Assembly: GCF_015694525.1 (NCBI RefSeq)
Contig: NZ_JADQDM010000001.1
Location: 496,001-560,000, forward strand
Origin: Hymenobacter ruricola
GTDB lineage: Bacteria > Bacteroidota > Bacteroidia > Cytophagales > Hymenobacteraceae
Direction: 5' to 3'
Length of the DNA: 64,000 nt
In this document: positions 1 to 8,026 of the stretch, piece after piece
Layout: every line of letters begins with the position of its first letter
How positions within the stretch are numbered: position 1 is the first letter of the stretch
The notes under the pieces: generated by a model
The model's input: the letters and a program-made list of their open reading frames with translations, nothing else
Told to the model about the DNA's origin: nothing
The model's database searches: none
Made by a program: the position numbers and the translations under genes

Positions 1-28
1 GCCTTTTTTCACCTAATCCTTGCTTTTT

Positions 29-385
29 ATGCTTCAGCATCATGTGCGGCACTTGCTGCCCCATTGGCCGGAGGTGCCGCCCCGGCTCTGGCTCACGGCC
101 GGGGGCGTGGGCCTGGCCGGCCTCAGTTTGTGGTTCGAGCGGGAAATCTGGCAGCATCCGGTGCAGGCCGAGTTCTGGACCTGGGTGGCCCTGACGCTGC
201 TGTTGCTGGCCGGCGGACTGCAAACCATCGGCGTATTGCTGCGCTGGCCAGCCACCTACAGCGGGCCGCGCTGGATGCGGTTTGCCATTTGCTGCGTTTC
301 GCTGGCCCTGGGTCTGGGCGTGGGGCTGCTCACGCTGCTGTCCTTCATCAGCGGCCTGCGGGCGGCGTTTCTCAGCGCCGGCTGA
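29..385 (+). CDS. small membrane protein of unknown function
   Basis: A 118-residue hydrophobic protein; I do not recognise the family. The ATG at 29 is preferred over an in-frame TTG at 20. Hydrophobic stretches lie roughly at residues 18-35, 47-70 and 84-112, so two to three membrane spans are likely, with a short charged loop (FEREIWQHP) between the first two. The predicted C-terminus is short. The window begins only 28 bases upstream, so its promoter and upstream neighbour are not visible. Codon use matches the surrounding high-GC genes. The function is unknown. Confidence 0.6.
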   Translation: MLQHHVRHLLPHWPEVPPRLWLTAGGVGLAGLSLWFEREIWQHPVQAEFWTWVALTLLLLAGGLQTIGVLLRWPATYSGPRWMRFAICCVSLALGLGVGLLTLLSFISGLRAAFLSAG

Positions 386-457
386 GGCTAGGCTATCCGA
401 ATAGCAGGCAGTGCCATCACGCAAAGCTCGGGCGAGCAAAAGGGCAGTGGCTTTGCA

Positions 458-604
458 ATGAAAAAATTGCGTCTAAACAAGAAGCGCCTTCGTGAAGCTT
501 GCAGCTCGGCGGCGGCCAAAGCCCGCATTCACAGTAGCTCAACCATAAAGCAAGCCCTTGCTGCTGAAAATCGAAATAGTAACTTATCCAAGTTTATTGT
601 TTAG
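458..604 (+). CDS. candidate 48-residue basic peptide, uncertain
   Basis: A short reading frame begins ATG AAA AAA TTG and encodes MKKLRLNKKRLREAC followed by a Ser/Ala-rich stretch and a C-terminus ending SKFIV. The MKKLxLNKK opening resembles leader peptides of Bacteroidota ribosomal natural-product precursors. There is no Gly-Gly cleavage site, only one Cys, and no modification enzyme nearby. The local DNA is richer in A/T than the flanking genes. It occupies most of the otherwise empty 386-672 interval. It may well be chance. Confidence 0.22.
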   Translation: MKKLRLNKKRLREACSSAAAKARIHSSSTIKQALAAENRNSNLSKFIV

Positions 605-672
605 CTTGGCGGCCCGTTGGGCTTTCCAAGTCTGAGAAAGGCCCGTGACGACTTCACGCTTGCCTTTGCTTC

Positions 673-1065
673 ATGGCCCGTACGCTGCTTTTGGTTGTGC
701 TCTTCATCGCCTTGCTCGCCGAAGTAGCGCTGACCGGTGGGGCTTTTTTCGCGCCGGTGTTCACCCTGACGCAGTTTGGCGTGAAATACGGGCCCGAAAC
801 CACTTTCCTGGCCTACGTCACGGGCTGGCTGCTGGGGTTTGTGTCGCTGGTTGCGCTGGTGGCTTTCCTGCAGGTGTGGCAGCGCCGGCCGGGCTACGCC
901 ACCTGGTGTTACCTGCTGGGCTTCTGGTGGATTGGCATTGGCATCGGCATTTATTACGCCTTTGGCAAGCCCGACAACCTGCTGCTGGATTCGGTAAAAG
1001 GCCTGCTGATTGTGGTGCTGACCTGGCGCTGTCAGGCCAGCCGCCTCATGGCGCGGCGCTACTAG
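673..1065 (+). CDS. four-helix membrane protein of unknown function
   Basis: A 130-residue protein, mostly hydrophobic, with likely spans near residues 4-28, 43-68, 78-98 and 106-122 and a basic C-terminus (SRLMARRY). It begins with ATG at the first codon of the hydrophobic run. No catalytic motif is visible and I cannot name a family. It is followed after about 50 bases by another small membrane protein in the same direction, so the two may be co-transcribed. The function is unknown. Confidence 0.6.
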   Translation: MARTLLLVVLFIALLAEVALTGGAFFAPVFTLTQFGVKYGPETTFLAYVTGWLLGFVSLVALVAFLQVWQRRPGYATWCYLLGFWWIGIGIGIYYAFGKPDNLLLDSVKGLLIVVLTWRCQASRLMARRY

Positions 1066-1113
1066 CGGGCGCTGCCTATATTGGCGGTCCCTAAGCCCTT
1101 GTTCTGCCGCGCT

Positions 1114-1575
1114 ATGCCCACGTCGTCGCACCTGCACCCGCACACCGCCTTTCCCAAACTCTCGAAGCTGGGCCGGAGCCTGGCGGCCGCGCAAGTGCTG
1201 AAGGAAACGCTCAGCATCGTGTTTCTGGGGCTGCCGCTGGTGCAGGAAGAGCCGCTGGTGCTGCTCTCGGCGCTGCCGGGGCTGGTGCTGTACCTGTTGC
1301 ACTGGCAGCTGGCGTTGGGTAGGGTAGGGCGCCTGTTTGCGGGCGTGGTGTGGGTGCTCACGCTGCTTGATGAGCTGTGGGGCCTGCTGCTGTTTCAGGA
1401 GCTGGAGGCGCCCACCCGGGGCCAGGTCCGGATGCTGCACTGGAGCTACTTCCTGGGGCTGGGCATTATCCTGCTGGCTTTGGTTGAACTGGCTTGGCGC
1501 TGGCAGCGCAACAAGCTGCGCGCCCGGCGCAACGTGCACCACCAGGCCATCCTGGCGGGCCGGCAGCGCCGCTAG
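1114..1575 (+). CDS. membrane protein of unknown function
   Basis: A 153-residue protein with a short polar N-terminus (residues 1-25), likely membrane spans near 30-45, 50-66, 72-92 and 108-130, and a strongly basic tail rich in Arg/Gln. The ATG at 1114 is chosen because the longer frame opens with TTG and adds unconvincing sequence. An acidic residue in a span (LDELWG, about residue 88) is the only notable polar feature. Same orientation as the two membrane genes before it and the penicillin-binding protein after it, but a separate promoter for the latter is likely. The family is not recognised. Confidence 0.55.
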   Translation: MPTSSHLHPHTAFPKLSKLGRSLAAAQVLKETLSIVFLGLPLVQEEPLVLLSALPGLVLYLLHWQLALGRVGRLFAGVVWVLTLLDELWGLLLFQELEAPTRGQVRMLHWSYFLGLGIILLALVELAWRWQRNKLRARRNVHHQAILAGRQRR

Positions 1576-1635
1576 TTCGGATTTGTTCCGGGGCCGCCGC
1601 GCGGCTTATTGCGGACTTTTGGGGACCTGAACAGG

Positions 1636-1643
1636 TATATTTG
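1636..1643 (+). promoter_or_regulatory. candidate -7 promoter element of the PBP gene
   Basis: TATATTTG matches the Bacteroidota -7 consensus TAnnTTTG and lies about 50 bases upstream of the PBP start codon. No TTG sits at the ideal 19-21 base distance, so only half the promoter is convincing. Confidence 0.4.
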
Positions 1644-1693
1644 TCGTTCTTCGCGGCGGAGCTTATGGTTCCGCATTCTACTTGTTGCCTCGC

Positions 1694-4090
1694 ATGGCCG
1701 ATTCCCAACCGACAAGCTCTTCCCTTTCTTCGGGCCCGAAACCGAAAGCGCCGCGCCGCCGCCGCTGGCCCTTGCGGCTGGCCAGTTGGGCCTGGGTGGG
1801 GTTTGGCCTGCTGGTCATCCTGTTTTTGGTGTACCCGTTTTTGGTGAGCACCAATTTCATGTTCCTCTTCGGCAAGTCGCCCAGCCTTTCTGATTTGGAG
1901 AACCCCAAGGTGGAGCAGGCCTCGGAGCTATATACTTCGGACGGTGTGCTCATCGGCAAGTATTTCCGCGAAAACCGCTCGCCGGTGGCGCTCAATCAAA
2001 TGTCGCCGCTGCTCATCAAGGCCCTGATTGCGACGGAGGACGTGCGCTTCTACGAGCATTCGGGCATCGACCTGCAGGCCGTGGTGGGCGGCGCGTTTTC
2101 GTCGTTGCGCGGCGAGAAGCGCGGCGGCTCCACCATCACCCAGCAGCTGGCCAAAAACCTCTACAAAATCCGCCGGCAGCAGAGCCGTGGCGCCCTGGGC
2201 TACATCCCGGTGGTGAGCACCATCGTGGCCAAAACCAAGGAATGGCTCACGGCCGTGGACCTGGAGCAGCGGTACACCAAAGAGGAAATTCTGCGGATGT
2301 ACCTCAACACCGTGGAGTACGGTTCCAGCGCCTTCGGCATCAAGGTGGCGGCCAAAACCTTCTTCCACACCTCGCCCGACAGCCTCAAGCCCGAGGAAGC
2401 GGCCATGCTGGTGGGCGTGCTCAACAACCCCACGGCCTACAACCCCAAGTTCCATCCGGCCGCTGCCCTGCGCCGCCGCAACGTGGTGCTCGACCGCATG
2501 GGCCAGGCCGGCGTGCTGCCCGCCGCCCAGATTCAAGCCCTCAAGGCCACGCCCATCGTGCTCAACTACCACGTCGAGCCCCACATCGACGGGCCCGATA
2601 CCTACTTCCGCAGCGCCATCAGCCAGTTTGTGGACGCGTGGTGCGACAGCACCGGCCACGACATGTACCGCGACGGGATGAAAATCTACCTCACCATCGA
2701 CTCGCGCATGCAGGCCCACGCCGAGGAGGCCCTGCACGAGCGCATGAAGTCCTTGCAGCGGCAGTTCGACAACTTCTGGCGCAACCGCGGCAAAAACCCC
2801 TGGGTAGACGAAAAGGGCAACGAAATTCCCGACTTCATCCTGACCCAGATGAAGCGCACGGAGAGTTACAAGAGCCTCGCCGCGCGCTACAAAAACCAGC
2901 CCCAGCGCCTCGATTCGGCCCTGAATGCCAAGCGGCCGATGAAGGTATTCACCTGGAAGCACGACGACAACGACACCACGCTGGTGATGTCGCCGCTCGA
3001 TTCGCTGGCCTACTACAAGCACTTCCTGCAATCGGGCATGATGTGCATGGACCCCTTCACCGGCCAGATTAAGGCCTGGGTGGGCGGGCTCGATTTCCGC
3101 TTTTTCCAGTACGACCACGTGAAGCAGGGCAAGCGCCAGGCCGGCTCCACGTTCAAGCCCTTCGTGTACCTCACCGCCCTCGACAACGGCTACTCGCCCT
3201 GCGACCGCATTCGGGACCAGCGCGTGACCATCAACTACGTCGAAAACGGCAAGCCCATGGAGTGGCAGCCCGACAACGTGACCCGCGAATACACCGGCAT
3301 CAACATGACCTTGCGGCACGCCATGGCCCGCTCCGTGAACTCCGTGACGGCCCAACTGACCGAGAAAGTGGGCTGGGAAAACGTAGCCAAATACGCCCAC
3401 AAGGTCGGCATCACCTCGCCGCTGCTGCCGGTGCCCAGCATCGGCCTGGGCTCGGCCGGCGACGTGAGCGTGTACGAAATGGTGGACGCCTACAGCACCT
3501 TCCTCAACAACGGCTTCCGCTCCGACCCGCGCCTCGTCACCCGCATCGAAGACCGCAACGGCAACGTCATCCAGCAGTTCGACCCCGTGCAGCACCGCGC
3601 CATCCCGGCCGAAACCGCCTGGCTGATGACCTACATGCTGCGCGGCGGCATGGAAGAGCCCGGCGGCACCTCCCAGGCCCTCTGGGACTACGACCTCTGG
3701 CACAACGACAACCAAATCGGCGGCAAAACCGGCACCACCAGCAACTACTCCGACGGCTGGTACATGGGCATGACCAAGGACCTGATGACCGGCGTGTGGG
3801 TGGGCGGCGAAGACCGCAGCATCCACTTCACGGGCTCGCAGCAGGGCGAGGGCGGCCGCACGGCCCTGCCCATCTTCGGCAAGTTCATGGAGAAAATTTA
3901 CCAGGACAAGGAACTGGGCTACACGCCCGGCCACTTCCCCAAGCCCACCGTCAAAATCACCAAGAAGTACACCTGCGTGTCCGAATCGGAGCCGCGCCGC
4001 CGCGCCGTGGCCGTCGATACCATCGCTGCCGACAACCTGCTGGAGCAGATGAACAACGGCGGCGGCGTGCCGGACAGTTTGCGGCGCTAG
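1694..4090 (+). CDS. class A penicillin-binding protein (PBP1A-like)
   Basis: Bifunctional peptidoglycan synthase of 798 residues: it polymerises lipid II and cross-links the stem peptides on the outer face of the inner membrane. A short basic cytoplasmic tail (residues 1-27) precedes one membrane anchor (about 28-52). The GT51 glycosyltransferase domain shows the catalytic-Glu motif ATEDVRFYEH (about residue 115), then GGSTITQQLAKN and the LRMYLNTVEYG motif. The transpeptidase domain carries STFK (catalytic Ser) near residue 480, SVN near 553 and KTGTT near 678, so both active sites look intact. The ATG at 1694 is preferred over TTG codons 12 bases upstream. It ends tail-to-tail with the next gene, their stop codons overlapping. 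Confidence 0.95.
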   Translation: MADSQPTSSSLSSGPKPKAPRRRRWPLRLASWAWVGFGLLVILFLVYPFLVSTNFMFLFGKSPSLSDLENPKVEQASELYTSDGVLIGKYFRENRSPVALNQMSPLLIKALIATEDVRFYEHSGIDLQAVVGGAFSSLRGEKRGGSTITQQLAKNLYKIRRQQSRGALGYIPVVSTIVAKTKEWLTAVDLEQRYTKEEILRMYLNTVEYGSSAFGIKVAAKTFFHTSPDSLKPEEAAMLVGVLNNPTAYNPKFHPAAALRRRNVVLDRMGQAGVLPAAQIQALKATPIVLNYHVEPHIDGPDTYFRSAISQFVDAWCDSTGHDMYRDGMKIYLTIDSRMQAHAEEALHERMKSLQRQFDNFWRNRGKNPWVDEKGNEIPDFILTQMKRTESYKSLAARYKNQPQRLDSALNAKRPMKVFTWKHDDNDTTLVMSPLDSLAYYKHFLQSGMMCMDPFTGQIKAWVGGLDFRFFQYDHVKQGKRQAGSTFKPFVYLTALDNGYSPCDRIRDQRVTINYVENGKPMEWQPDNVTREYTGINMTLRHAMARSVNSVTAQLTEKVGWENVAKYAHKVGITSPLLPVPSIGLGSAGDVSVYEMVDAYSTFLNNGFRSDPRLVTRIEDRNGNVIQQFDPVQHRAIPAETAWLMTYMLRGGMEEPGGTSQALWDYDLWHNDNQIGGKTGTTSNYSDGWYMGMTKDLMTGVWVGGEDRSIHFTGSQQGEGGRTALPIFGKFMEKIYQDKELGYTPGHFPKPTVKITKKYTCVSESEPRRRAVAVDTIAADNLLEQMNNGGGVPDSLRR

Positions 4091-4749
4091 TGAATCCCGA
4101 GTTGCTCCCGAAAATCATTGTGTAAGCCCCACAACTCTGCAATGGGCACGGCTTTGCGGCTCACTTTATTCAAATCCTGGCCCTCTTCAGTGAACAGAAA
4201 CGGGACGCAATTGATGCCTTGGTCACCGCTAAGCTGCGCAACCTCCGCTTGCCAGCCTTTCCAGCGCATCCCGTCATAAAACTTTTCCAAATCGCCGGAA
4301 AAGCAGAAAACCAGGAAATCAGAGTAGCCGATGTCGAGCGGCTCCCATTCCAGATTGTCCGGTGCCAGGTAAAAGATTTCGCCCAAAGACTCCTGCCCGA
4401 AGGCCCCGCCATTGAGCGCGAAAAAACCTCCCAACGCATCGTCGGCAATCAACAGGAGCCCTGCTTGCTTGTCCTTGTTCCAACCCATCAAGTCACGGTT
4501 CAACCCTGGCGAGCCAGAACCCAAGATGCGGAGCCAACCATTATCCACGAGGATGCCGCCCGTTTCGTAAACCACCGCGCCCATCGGCGAACGGGTAGTC
4601 ACTTGAGCAGCTAATAAGGCGCTCTCGGCACGGGCAGCCGTTTTGGGCAACAGCCGCACGTCGTTTTCAGCGGCTGCAATCCAGTCCTGCACCAGCGGCC
4701 AGCCTGGGTCTTGGTTATTAATAAGCTCGGTTAATGGGCGTATTTGCAT
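4087..4749 (-). CDS. DUF2625 family protein
   Basis: A 220-residue soluble protein. The stretch TTRSPMGAVVYETGG, followed by DNGWLRILGSGS and the aromatic pattern around YSDFLVFCFSGDLEKFY, matches my recollection of the DUF2625 family, whose biochemical role is unknown. No signal peptide or membrane segment is present, so it should be cytoplasmic. The length is typical of the family (about 210-220). It converges on the penicillin-binding protein, with stops overlapping by four bases, and is followed on the same strand, 15 bases upstream, by the small RyR-domain gene. Nothing suggests a role in wall synthesis. Confidence 0.75.
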   Translation of the reverse strand: MQIRPLTELINNQDPGWPLVQDWIAAAENDVRLLPKTAARAESALLAAQVTTRSPMGAVVYETGGILVDNGWLRILGSGSPGLNRDLMGWNKDKQAGLLLIADDALGGFFALNGGAFGQESLGEIFYLAPDNLEWEPLDIGYSDFLVFCFSGDLEKFYDGMRWKGWQAEVAQLSGDQGINCVPFLFTEEGQDLNKVSRKAVPIAELWGLHNDFREQLGIH

Positions 4750-4764
4750 TGGTTACTCGTCACC

Positions 4765-4974
4765 TCAGCTACCCAACGCTTCAATGGCCGCATACACCGT
4801 CCGCACGGTCATGCGGTCCAGCTCCTTGGCCGGCTCACTGAGTTGGGCGTAGGGCACCATCAACTCCTCGCCGGTTTCGCTCTGGCGGGTGGTCACGCCC
4901 TGCGACTTCTTGGTTTGCATCCACGCTTCGTGGACTTTTTCGGCTACTAGTTCGAGGTCGGGTAATTGGGGCAT
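4765..4974 (-). CDS. small RyR-domain protein
   Basis: A 69-residue protein that consists almost entirely of one RyR-type repeat: AEKVHEAWMQTKKSQG near the N-terminus, then LMVPYAQLSEPAKELDR, the classical VHEAWm...vPYxxLxexxKexDr pattern first described in ryanodine receptors and found in many bacterial proteins. The start is the ATG at 4974; the much longer open frame upstream only reads through a tandem-repeat array and is not coding. No membrane segment is present. Bacterial RyR domains are often ligand-sensing modules; the ligand here is unknown. It may be co-transcribed with the DUF2625 gene just downstream. Confidence 0.75.
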   Translation of the reverse strand: MPQLPDLELVAEKVHEAWMQTKKSQGVTTRQSETGEELMVPYAQLSEPAKELDRMTVRTVYAAIEALGS

Positions 4975-5010
4975 GAGGCTGAAGGAGGGTGAAAATAAAA
5001 ATAGAACGTA

Positions 5011-5370
5011 TTTCCAGTGCCATCGGATGCCCGGCCGGAGCCATCGGATGCGTTTCCGGATGCATCGGATACATCTCCGGAGCCATCGGCCAGCTTCCGG
5101 ATGCGTCGGACGCCTCTCCGGAGCCATCGGACGCCTTTCCAGAAGCGTCGGACGAGTAACCGGGGCCGTCGGATGGCTTCCGGGCCCATCGGACGGGGTT
5201 CCGGGTGCGTTGGATGCCTTTCCGGACCCGTTGACTGGCTTGCGGATGCGTTGGAAGCATCTCCGGAGCCGTTGAATGACTTGCGGAGCCGTTGGAAGCC
5301 TTTCCGGAAGCGTTGGACGCGGTTCCGTAGCCGTTGAATGACGTGCGGAGGCGTTGTCCGGCTTGCAGGG
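5011..5370. repeat. array of about 17 degenerate 20-21 bp tandem repeats
   Basis: This intergenic stretch is built from about 17 imperfect units of 20 or 21 bases with the core TTCCGGAnnC followed by CATCGGAnGCC. Units near 5011-5200 mostly carry CATCGG or CGTCGG, whereas those from about 5200 on carry CGTTGG or CGTTGAA, so the array drifts along its length. Because unit length alternates between 20 and 21, no single reading frame is kept. It separates the RyR gene from the toxin-antitoxin pair. There are no spacers, so it is not a CRISPR array. Confidence 0.85.
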
Positions 5371-5392
5371 ACTAAAAACAATCTTAGACCAC

Positions 5393-5698
5393 TCACTCTC
5401 CTGAAAGAGCATCCACCACCAACGGCCGCAGGGCGGGGTGGAGCGTCAGCATCAGAATCTCGGAGTCGCTGACCAGCCGATAAACCACGCGATACTTTTT
5501 GTAGAACAATTCGCGTACCTCGGGGCGCTTCGCTTCTGGCACCACGCGGCCCAGCAGCGGCTGTTGTTCCAGCAATACGCCCTTGGCAAAAATCTCATTT
5601 GTCAACCGTTCCGCAGAGGCCGGAGCATACGGCAATAAGTATTCCCGCGCCTCGTGAATCTCCGCGATGATGCGCCGCGACCACCTTACTTTGACCAT
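5393..5698 (-). CDS. ParE/RelE-type toxin
   Basis: A 101-residue protein with the ParE/RelE-superfamily layout: an N-terminal helix pair beginning VRWSRRIIAEIHEAREYL, the central GRVVPE motif, then the beta strands RELFYKKYRVVYRL and a C-terminal strand ending LTLHPALRPL. Such toxins poison gyrase (ParE) or cleave mRNA on the ribosome (RelE). ParE is more likely because of the LGRxVPE...IRELFYxxYRxxYR pattern. Its start overlaps the end of the antitoxin gene by 13 bases, the usual translational coupling. Expression is probably autoregulated by the toxin-antitoxin complex. Confidence 0.85.
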   Translation of the reverse strand: MVKVRWSRRIIAEIHEAREYLLPYAPASAERLTNEIFAKGVLLEQQPLLGRVVPEAKRPEVRELFYKKYRVVYRLVSDSEILMLTLHPALRPLVVDALSGE

Positions 5699-5868
5699 TG
5701 CCGCAGCAATTCCCGGGCTTCCTCCGTCGAGTACGTTTCGCCGCGCTCACCCTGCCTGATGGCATCCTCAATTTTCTCAATGAAAATCAGCTTGTCCACC
5801 AGTTCATCAATGGAAAATTGGGATGGCAAATCTTTCAGCACCACGGAAATTTGCTCTTGGCTTATCAT
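5686..5868 (-). CDS. antitoxin of the ParE-type pair
   Basis: A 60-residue acidic protein encoded immediately upstream of the toxin, overlapping it by 13 bases. It shows a predicted helix-rich body (DELVDKLIFIEKIEDAIRQ) and a C-terminal segment with TYSTEEARELLRQW, the kind of tail that wraps the toxin. I see no clear ribbon-helix-helix or helix-turn-helix motif. The call rests on size, order and overlap with the recognisable toxin. It neutralises the toxin by direct binding in characterised systems of this layout. Confidence 0.75.
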   Translation of the reverse strand: MISQEQISVVLKDLPSQFSIDELVDKLIFIEKIEDAIRQGERGETYSTEEARELLRQWSK

Positions 5869-5924
5869 GTCAGCGTTTTTTGGCAGTTAATTTCCCTAAG
5901 CTACGCTTTGCTGTAGATTTTAAT

Positions 5925-6839
5925 TCACTCCCCCCCATACAGCGCCTCCAGCGCCCCGCGCAGCTCCGGGTACTCAAACCGGAAGCCCTGCGCCAGCACC
6001 TTAGCCGCGCTCACCCGCTGCGAGGCCAGCACGATTTCGCTCATCTCGCCCATGGCCAGCTTCAGCCCGAAGGCCGGCACCTTGGGCAAAATCAGCGGCC
6101 GGTGCAGCACCTCGGCCAGCTCCTTAGTGAACTCTTGGTTAGTCACCGGGTTCGGCGCCACCGCGTTGTAGGTGCCCTCCCAGGCTGCTCCTTCCAGCAT
6201 AGCGATAAACAGGCGGCAAAGGTCATCGAGGTGAATCCAGGACATGTACTGCTTGCCGCTGCCGAGCGCCGCGCCCGCGCCCAGCTTCACCGGCCGGGCA
6301 ATCTGGGGCAAGGCCCCGCCTTCTTTGCTCAGCACGATGCCGATGCGCGGCACCACCGTCCGAATGCCCAGCTTCGCAACGGGCTCGGCCGCCAGCTCCC
6401 ACTGGTGCGCCACGTCGGCCAGAAAGTCGTGCGTGGGCAGGCCGGGCGGCGTTTCTTCGGTCAGCAGCTTGTCGCCGGTATCGCCATACACGCCAATGGC
6501 GGAGGCCGAAATAAACGCCTGCACGTGGTGGCGCGGGTTGCCCAGCTCGCGGTGCAGCAGCGCCAGCCCGCCCAGCCGGCTGCTCATGATGTCGCGCTTG
6601 CGCTCGTCGGTCCACTTGCCGTCGCTCACGCTCGCCCCGGCCAGGTTCACAATGTAATCAGCGTAGAGAATGGCCGCGTCGTCCATCGTGCCCGCCCGCG
6701 GGTCCCAGCGGAAGCTGCGGAAGTGGCTGCTCTTGGCTGGCTCGCGGCTCAGCAGGGCCACCTCGTAGCCGCTGTCAATCAGCATTTCGGCCAGCCGCGT
6801 GCCAATGAGCCCGGTGCCGCCGGTGATGAGGACTTTCAT
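5925..6839 (-). CDS. TIGR01777-family NAD(P)-dependent epimerase (YfcH-like)
   Basis: A 304-residue short-chain-dehydrogenase-type protein. The Rossmann dinucleotide motif GGTGLIGTRL is at residues 7-16. VNLAGASV, then SASAIGVYGDTGD and the later GSGKQYMSWIHLDDL and NAVAPNPVTNQEF, are hallmarks of the TIGR01777 (YfcH, SDR39U) group; the last 45 residues fit its characteristic C-terminal domain. The substrate is unknown. Length is typical. It is probably transcribed alone: an inverted repeat lies between its start and the stop of folE. Confidence 0.9.
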   Translation of the reverse strand: MKVLITGGTGLIGTRLAEMLIDSGYEVALLSREPAKSSHFRSFRWDPRAGTMDDAAILYADYIVNLAGASVSDGKWTDERKRDIMSSRLGGLALLHRELGNPRHHVQAFISASAIGVYGDTGDKLLTEETPPGLPTHDFLADVAHQWELAAEPVAKLGIRTVVPRIGIVLSKEGGALPQIARPVKLGAGAALGSGKQYMSWIHLDDLCRLFIAMLEGAAWEGTYNAVAPNPVTNQEFTKELAEVLHRPLILPKVPAFGLKLAMGEMSEIVLASQRVSAAKVLAQGFRFEYPELRGALEALYGGE

Positions 6840-6842
6840 TTA

Positions 6843-6963
6843 TTAGCTGTTAGCCACTAGCTATTAGCTATTAGCTTTCGTTTGTAAAGAATATCAGACG
6901 TTTCTTTTGCGGACTTGGTATTTGGCAAAGCTAACAGCTACTAGCCAGTGGCTAACAGCTAAC
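6843..6963. repeat. imperfect inverted repeat built from TTAGCTGTTAGC units
   Basis: The arms 6843-6861 and 6945-6963 are complementary with one mismatch, and further copies of the TAGCTATTAGC-type unit lie inside. It fills the gap between the epimerase and folE. A related structure recurs at about 35027-35131. Confidence 0.7.
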
Positions 6964-6966
6964 GCA

Positions 6967-7626
6967 CTACTTCCCAATCTGCCGCAGAAACTCCCGCCGC
7001 AGGGCTTCGTCGGTGGCAAAACGGCCGCCGTACTCGCTGGTGAGGGTCGAGCTGCTGGTGTCGTTCACGCCGCGGCTCATCACGCACAAGTGGTCGGCTT
7101 CGATGAGCACGGCCACGTCGTCGGTGCCCAGGCTCTGCTTCAGCTCCTCGGCAATCTGGCGGGTGAGGCGCTCCTGCACCTGCGGGCGGCGCGCGTAGTA
7201 CTGCACCACCCGGTTGAGCTTGCTCAGGCCCACCACGTGCTCGCCGGGCAGATAAGCCACGTGGGCCTTGCCAACGATGGGCACAAAATGGTGCTCGCAG
7301 CACGAAAACAGCGTGATATCGCGCTCCACCAGCAATTGGTGGTAATCGTAGCGGTTGTCGAACATGCGCACTTCCGGCCGGTTCGCCGGGTCGAGGCCCT
7401 TGAACCACTCCTTGACGTACATTTTGGCCACGCGGCGCGGGGTGCCGGCCAGGCTGTCGTCGGTCAGGTCGAGGCCCAACTCGCGCATGATGGCCTCAAA
7501 GTGGCCGCTGATGGCCGCAATCTTGTCGTCGTCGCTGCGCGCGAAGGCATCGTCGCGGAGCGGGGTGCGCAGGCCCGGGGGCAGGTGCGAGTCGGTTGCC
7601 GGGGCCGGCCCGGAAGGGTTATCCAT
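6967..7626 (-). CDS. folE: GTP cyclohydrolase I
   Basis: Converts GTP to 7,8-dihydroneopterin triphosphate, the first step of folate and pterin synthesis, in the cytoplasm. The 219-residue protein contains the conserved SCCEHHFVPIVGKAHVAY segment, supplying the zinc-binding Cys and His; the YLPGEHVVGLSKLNR segment; and the second zinc Cys in DHLCVMSRGV. The N-terminal 35 residues are variable and Pro-rich. The ATG at 7626 overlaps the end of queD by eight bases, so the two genes are translationally coupled. The pairing suggests a shared supply of dihydroneopterin triphosphate. folB, at 36.4 kb, belongs to the same pathway. Confidence 0.95.
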   Translation of the reverse strand: MDNPSGPAPATDSHLPPGLRTPLRDDAFARSDDDKIAAISGHFEAIMRELGLDLTDDSLAGTPRRVAKMYVKEWFKGLDPANRPEVRMFDNRYDYHQLLVERDITLFSCCEHHFVPIVGKAHVAYLPGEHVVGLSKLNRVVQYYARRPQVQERLTRQIAEELKQSLGTDDVAVLIEADHLCVMSRGVNDTSSSTLTSEYGGRFATDEALRREFLRQIGK

Positions 7627-8026
7627 GGTATTCTACAAAGTTACGGTCCGTCTCGTAGAGCGTGACCGACAGGGCCAGGCCCGCGTCCAGGTGCGGGCGC
7701 AGGCGCTGCCAGATAACCACGGCGATGTTTTCGGCCGTGGGATTTAAAGTACGGAATTCTTCCGTGTCCAAATTCAGGTTGCGGTGGTCGTAGCGGTTCA
7801 GCACCTCATGCTTAATCACGTCGCTCAGCCGCTTGAGGTCGTAGACGTAGCCGGTTTCGGGGTCTACCGGGCCGGTGAGGCGCACGGTTAGGTTGTAGTT
7901 GTGGCCGTGGTAGTTAGGGTTGTTGCACTTGCCGAAAACGCGCTGGTTTTTCTCGTCGCTCCAGGTAGAATTGTGCAGGCGGTGGGCAGCATTGAAGTGC
8001 TCGGTGCGGCAAACGGTTACTTGCAT
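7619..8026 (-). CDS. queD: 6-carboxytetrahydropterin synthase family protein
   Basis: A 135-residue PTPS/QueD-fold enzyme acting on dihydroneopterin triphosphate, the product of the folE gene it overlaps. Zinc-ligand histidines are seen in FNAAHRL (about residue 15) and YHGHNY (about 40-42). The Cys of GKCNNPNYHGH is the expected catalytic residue, and NPTAENIAV and the C-terminal Glu in LYET complete the family signature. QueD serves queuosine synthesis; the closely related PTPS serves tetrahydrobiopterin. The sequence alone favours QueD but does not settle it. It is the first gene of the pair. Confidence 0.9.
   Translation of the reverse strand: MQVTVCRTEHFNAAHRLHNSTWSDEKNQRVFGKCNNPNYHGHNYNLTVRLTGPVDPETGYVYDLKRLSDVIKHEVLNRYDHRNLNLDTEEFRTLNPTAENIAVVIWQRLRPHLDAGLALSVTLYETDRNFVEYHG

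Noticed and set aside
1928-3934. Minus-strand frame of about 668 codons opposite the penicillin-binding protein
   Set aside because: Shadow of the real gene; composition His/Val/Ala/Gly-rich and no domain.
5011-5370. CRISPR array
   Set aside because: The units are contiguous, degenerate and only 20-21 bases long, there are no unique spacers, and no cas genes are present.
4835-5412. Frames with 7-residue periodicity in the tandem-repeat array, read as repetitive proteins
   Set aside because: Unit length alternates between 20 and 21 bases, so any frame is lost within a few units; all frames give Arg/Pro/Ser-rich text without a start region or domain.
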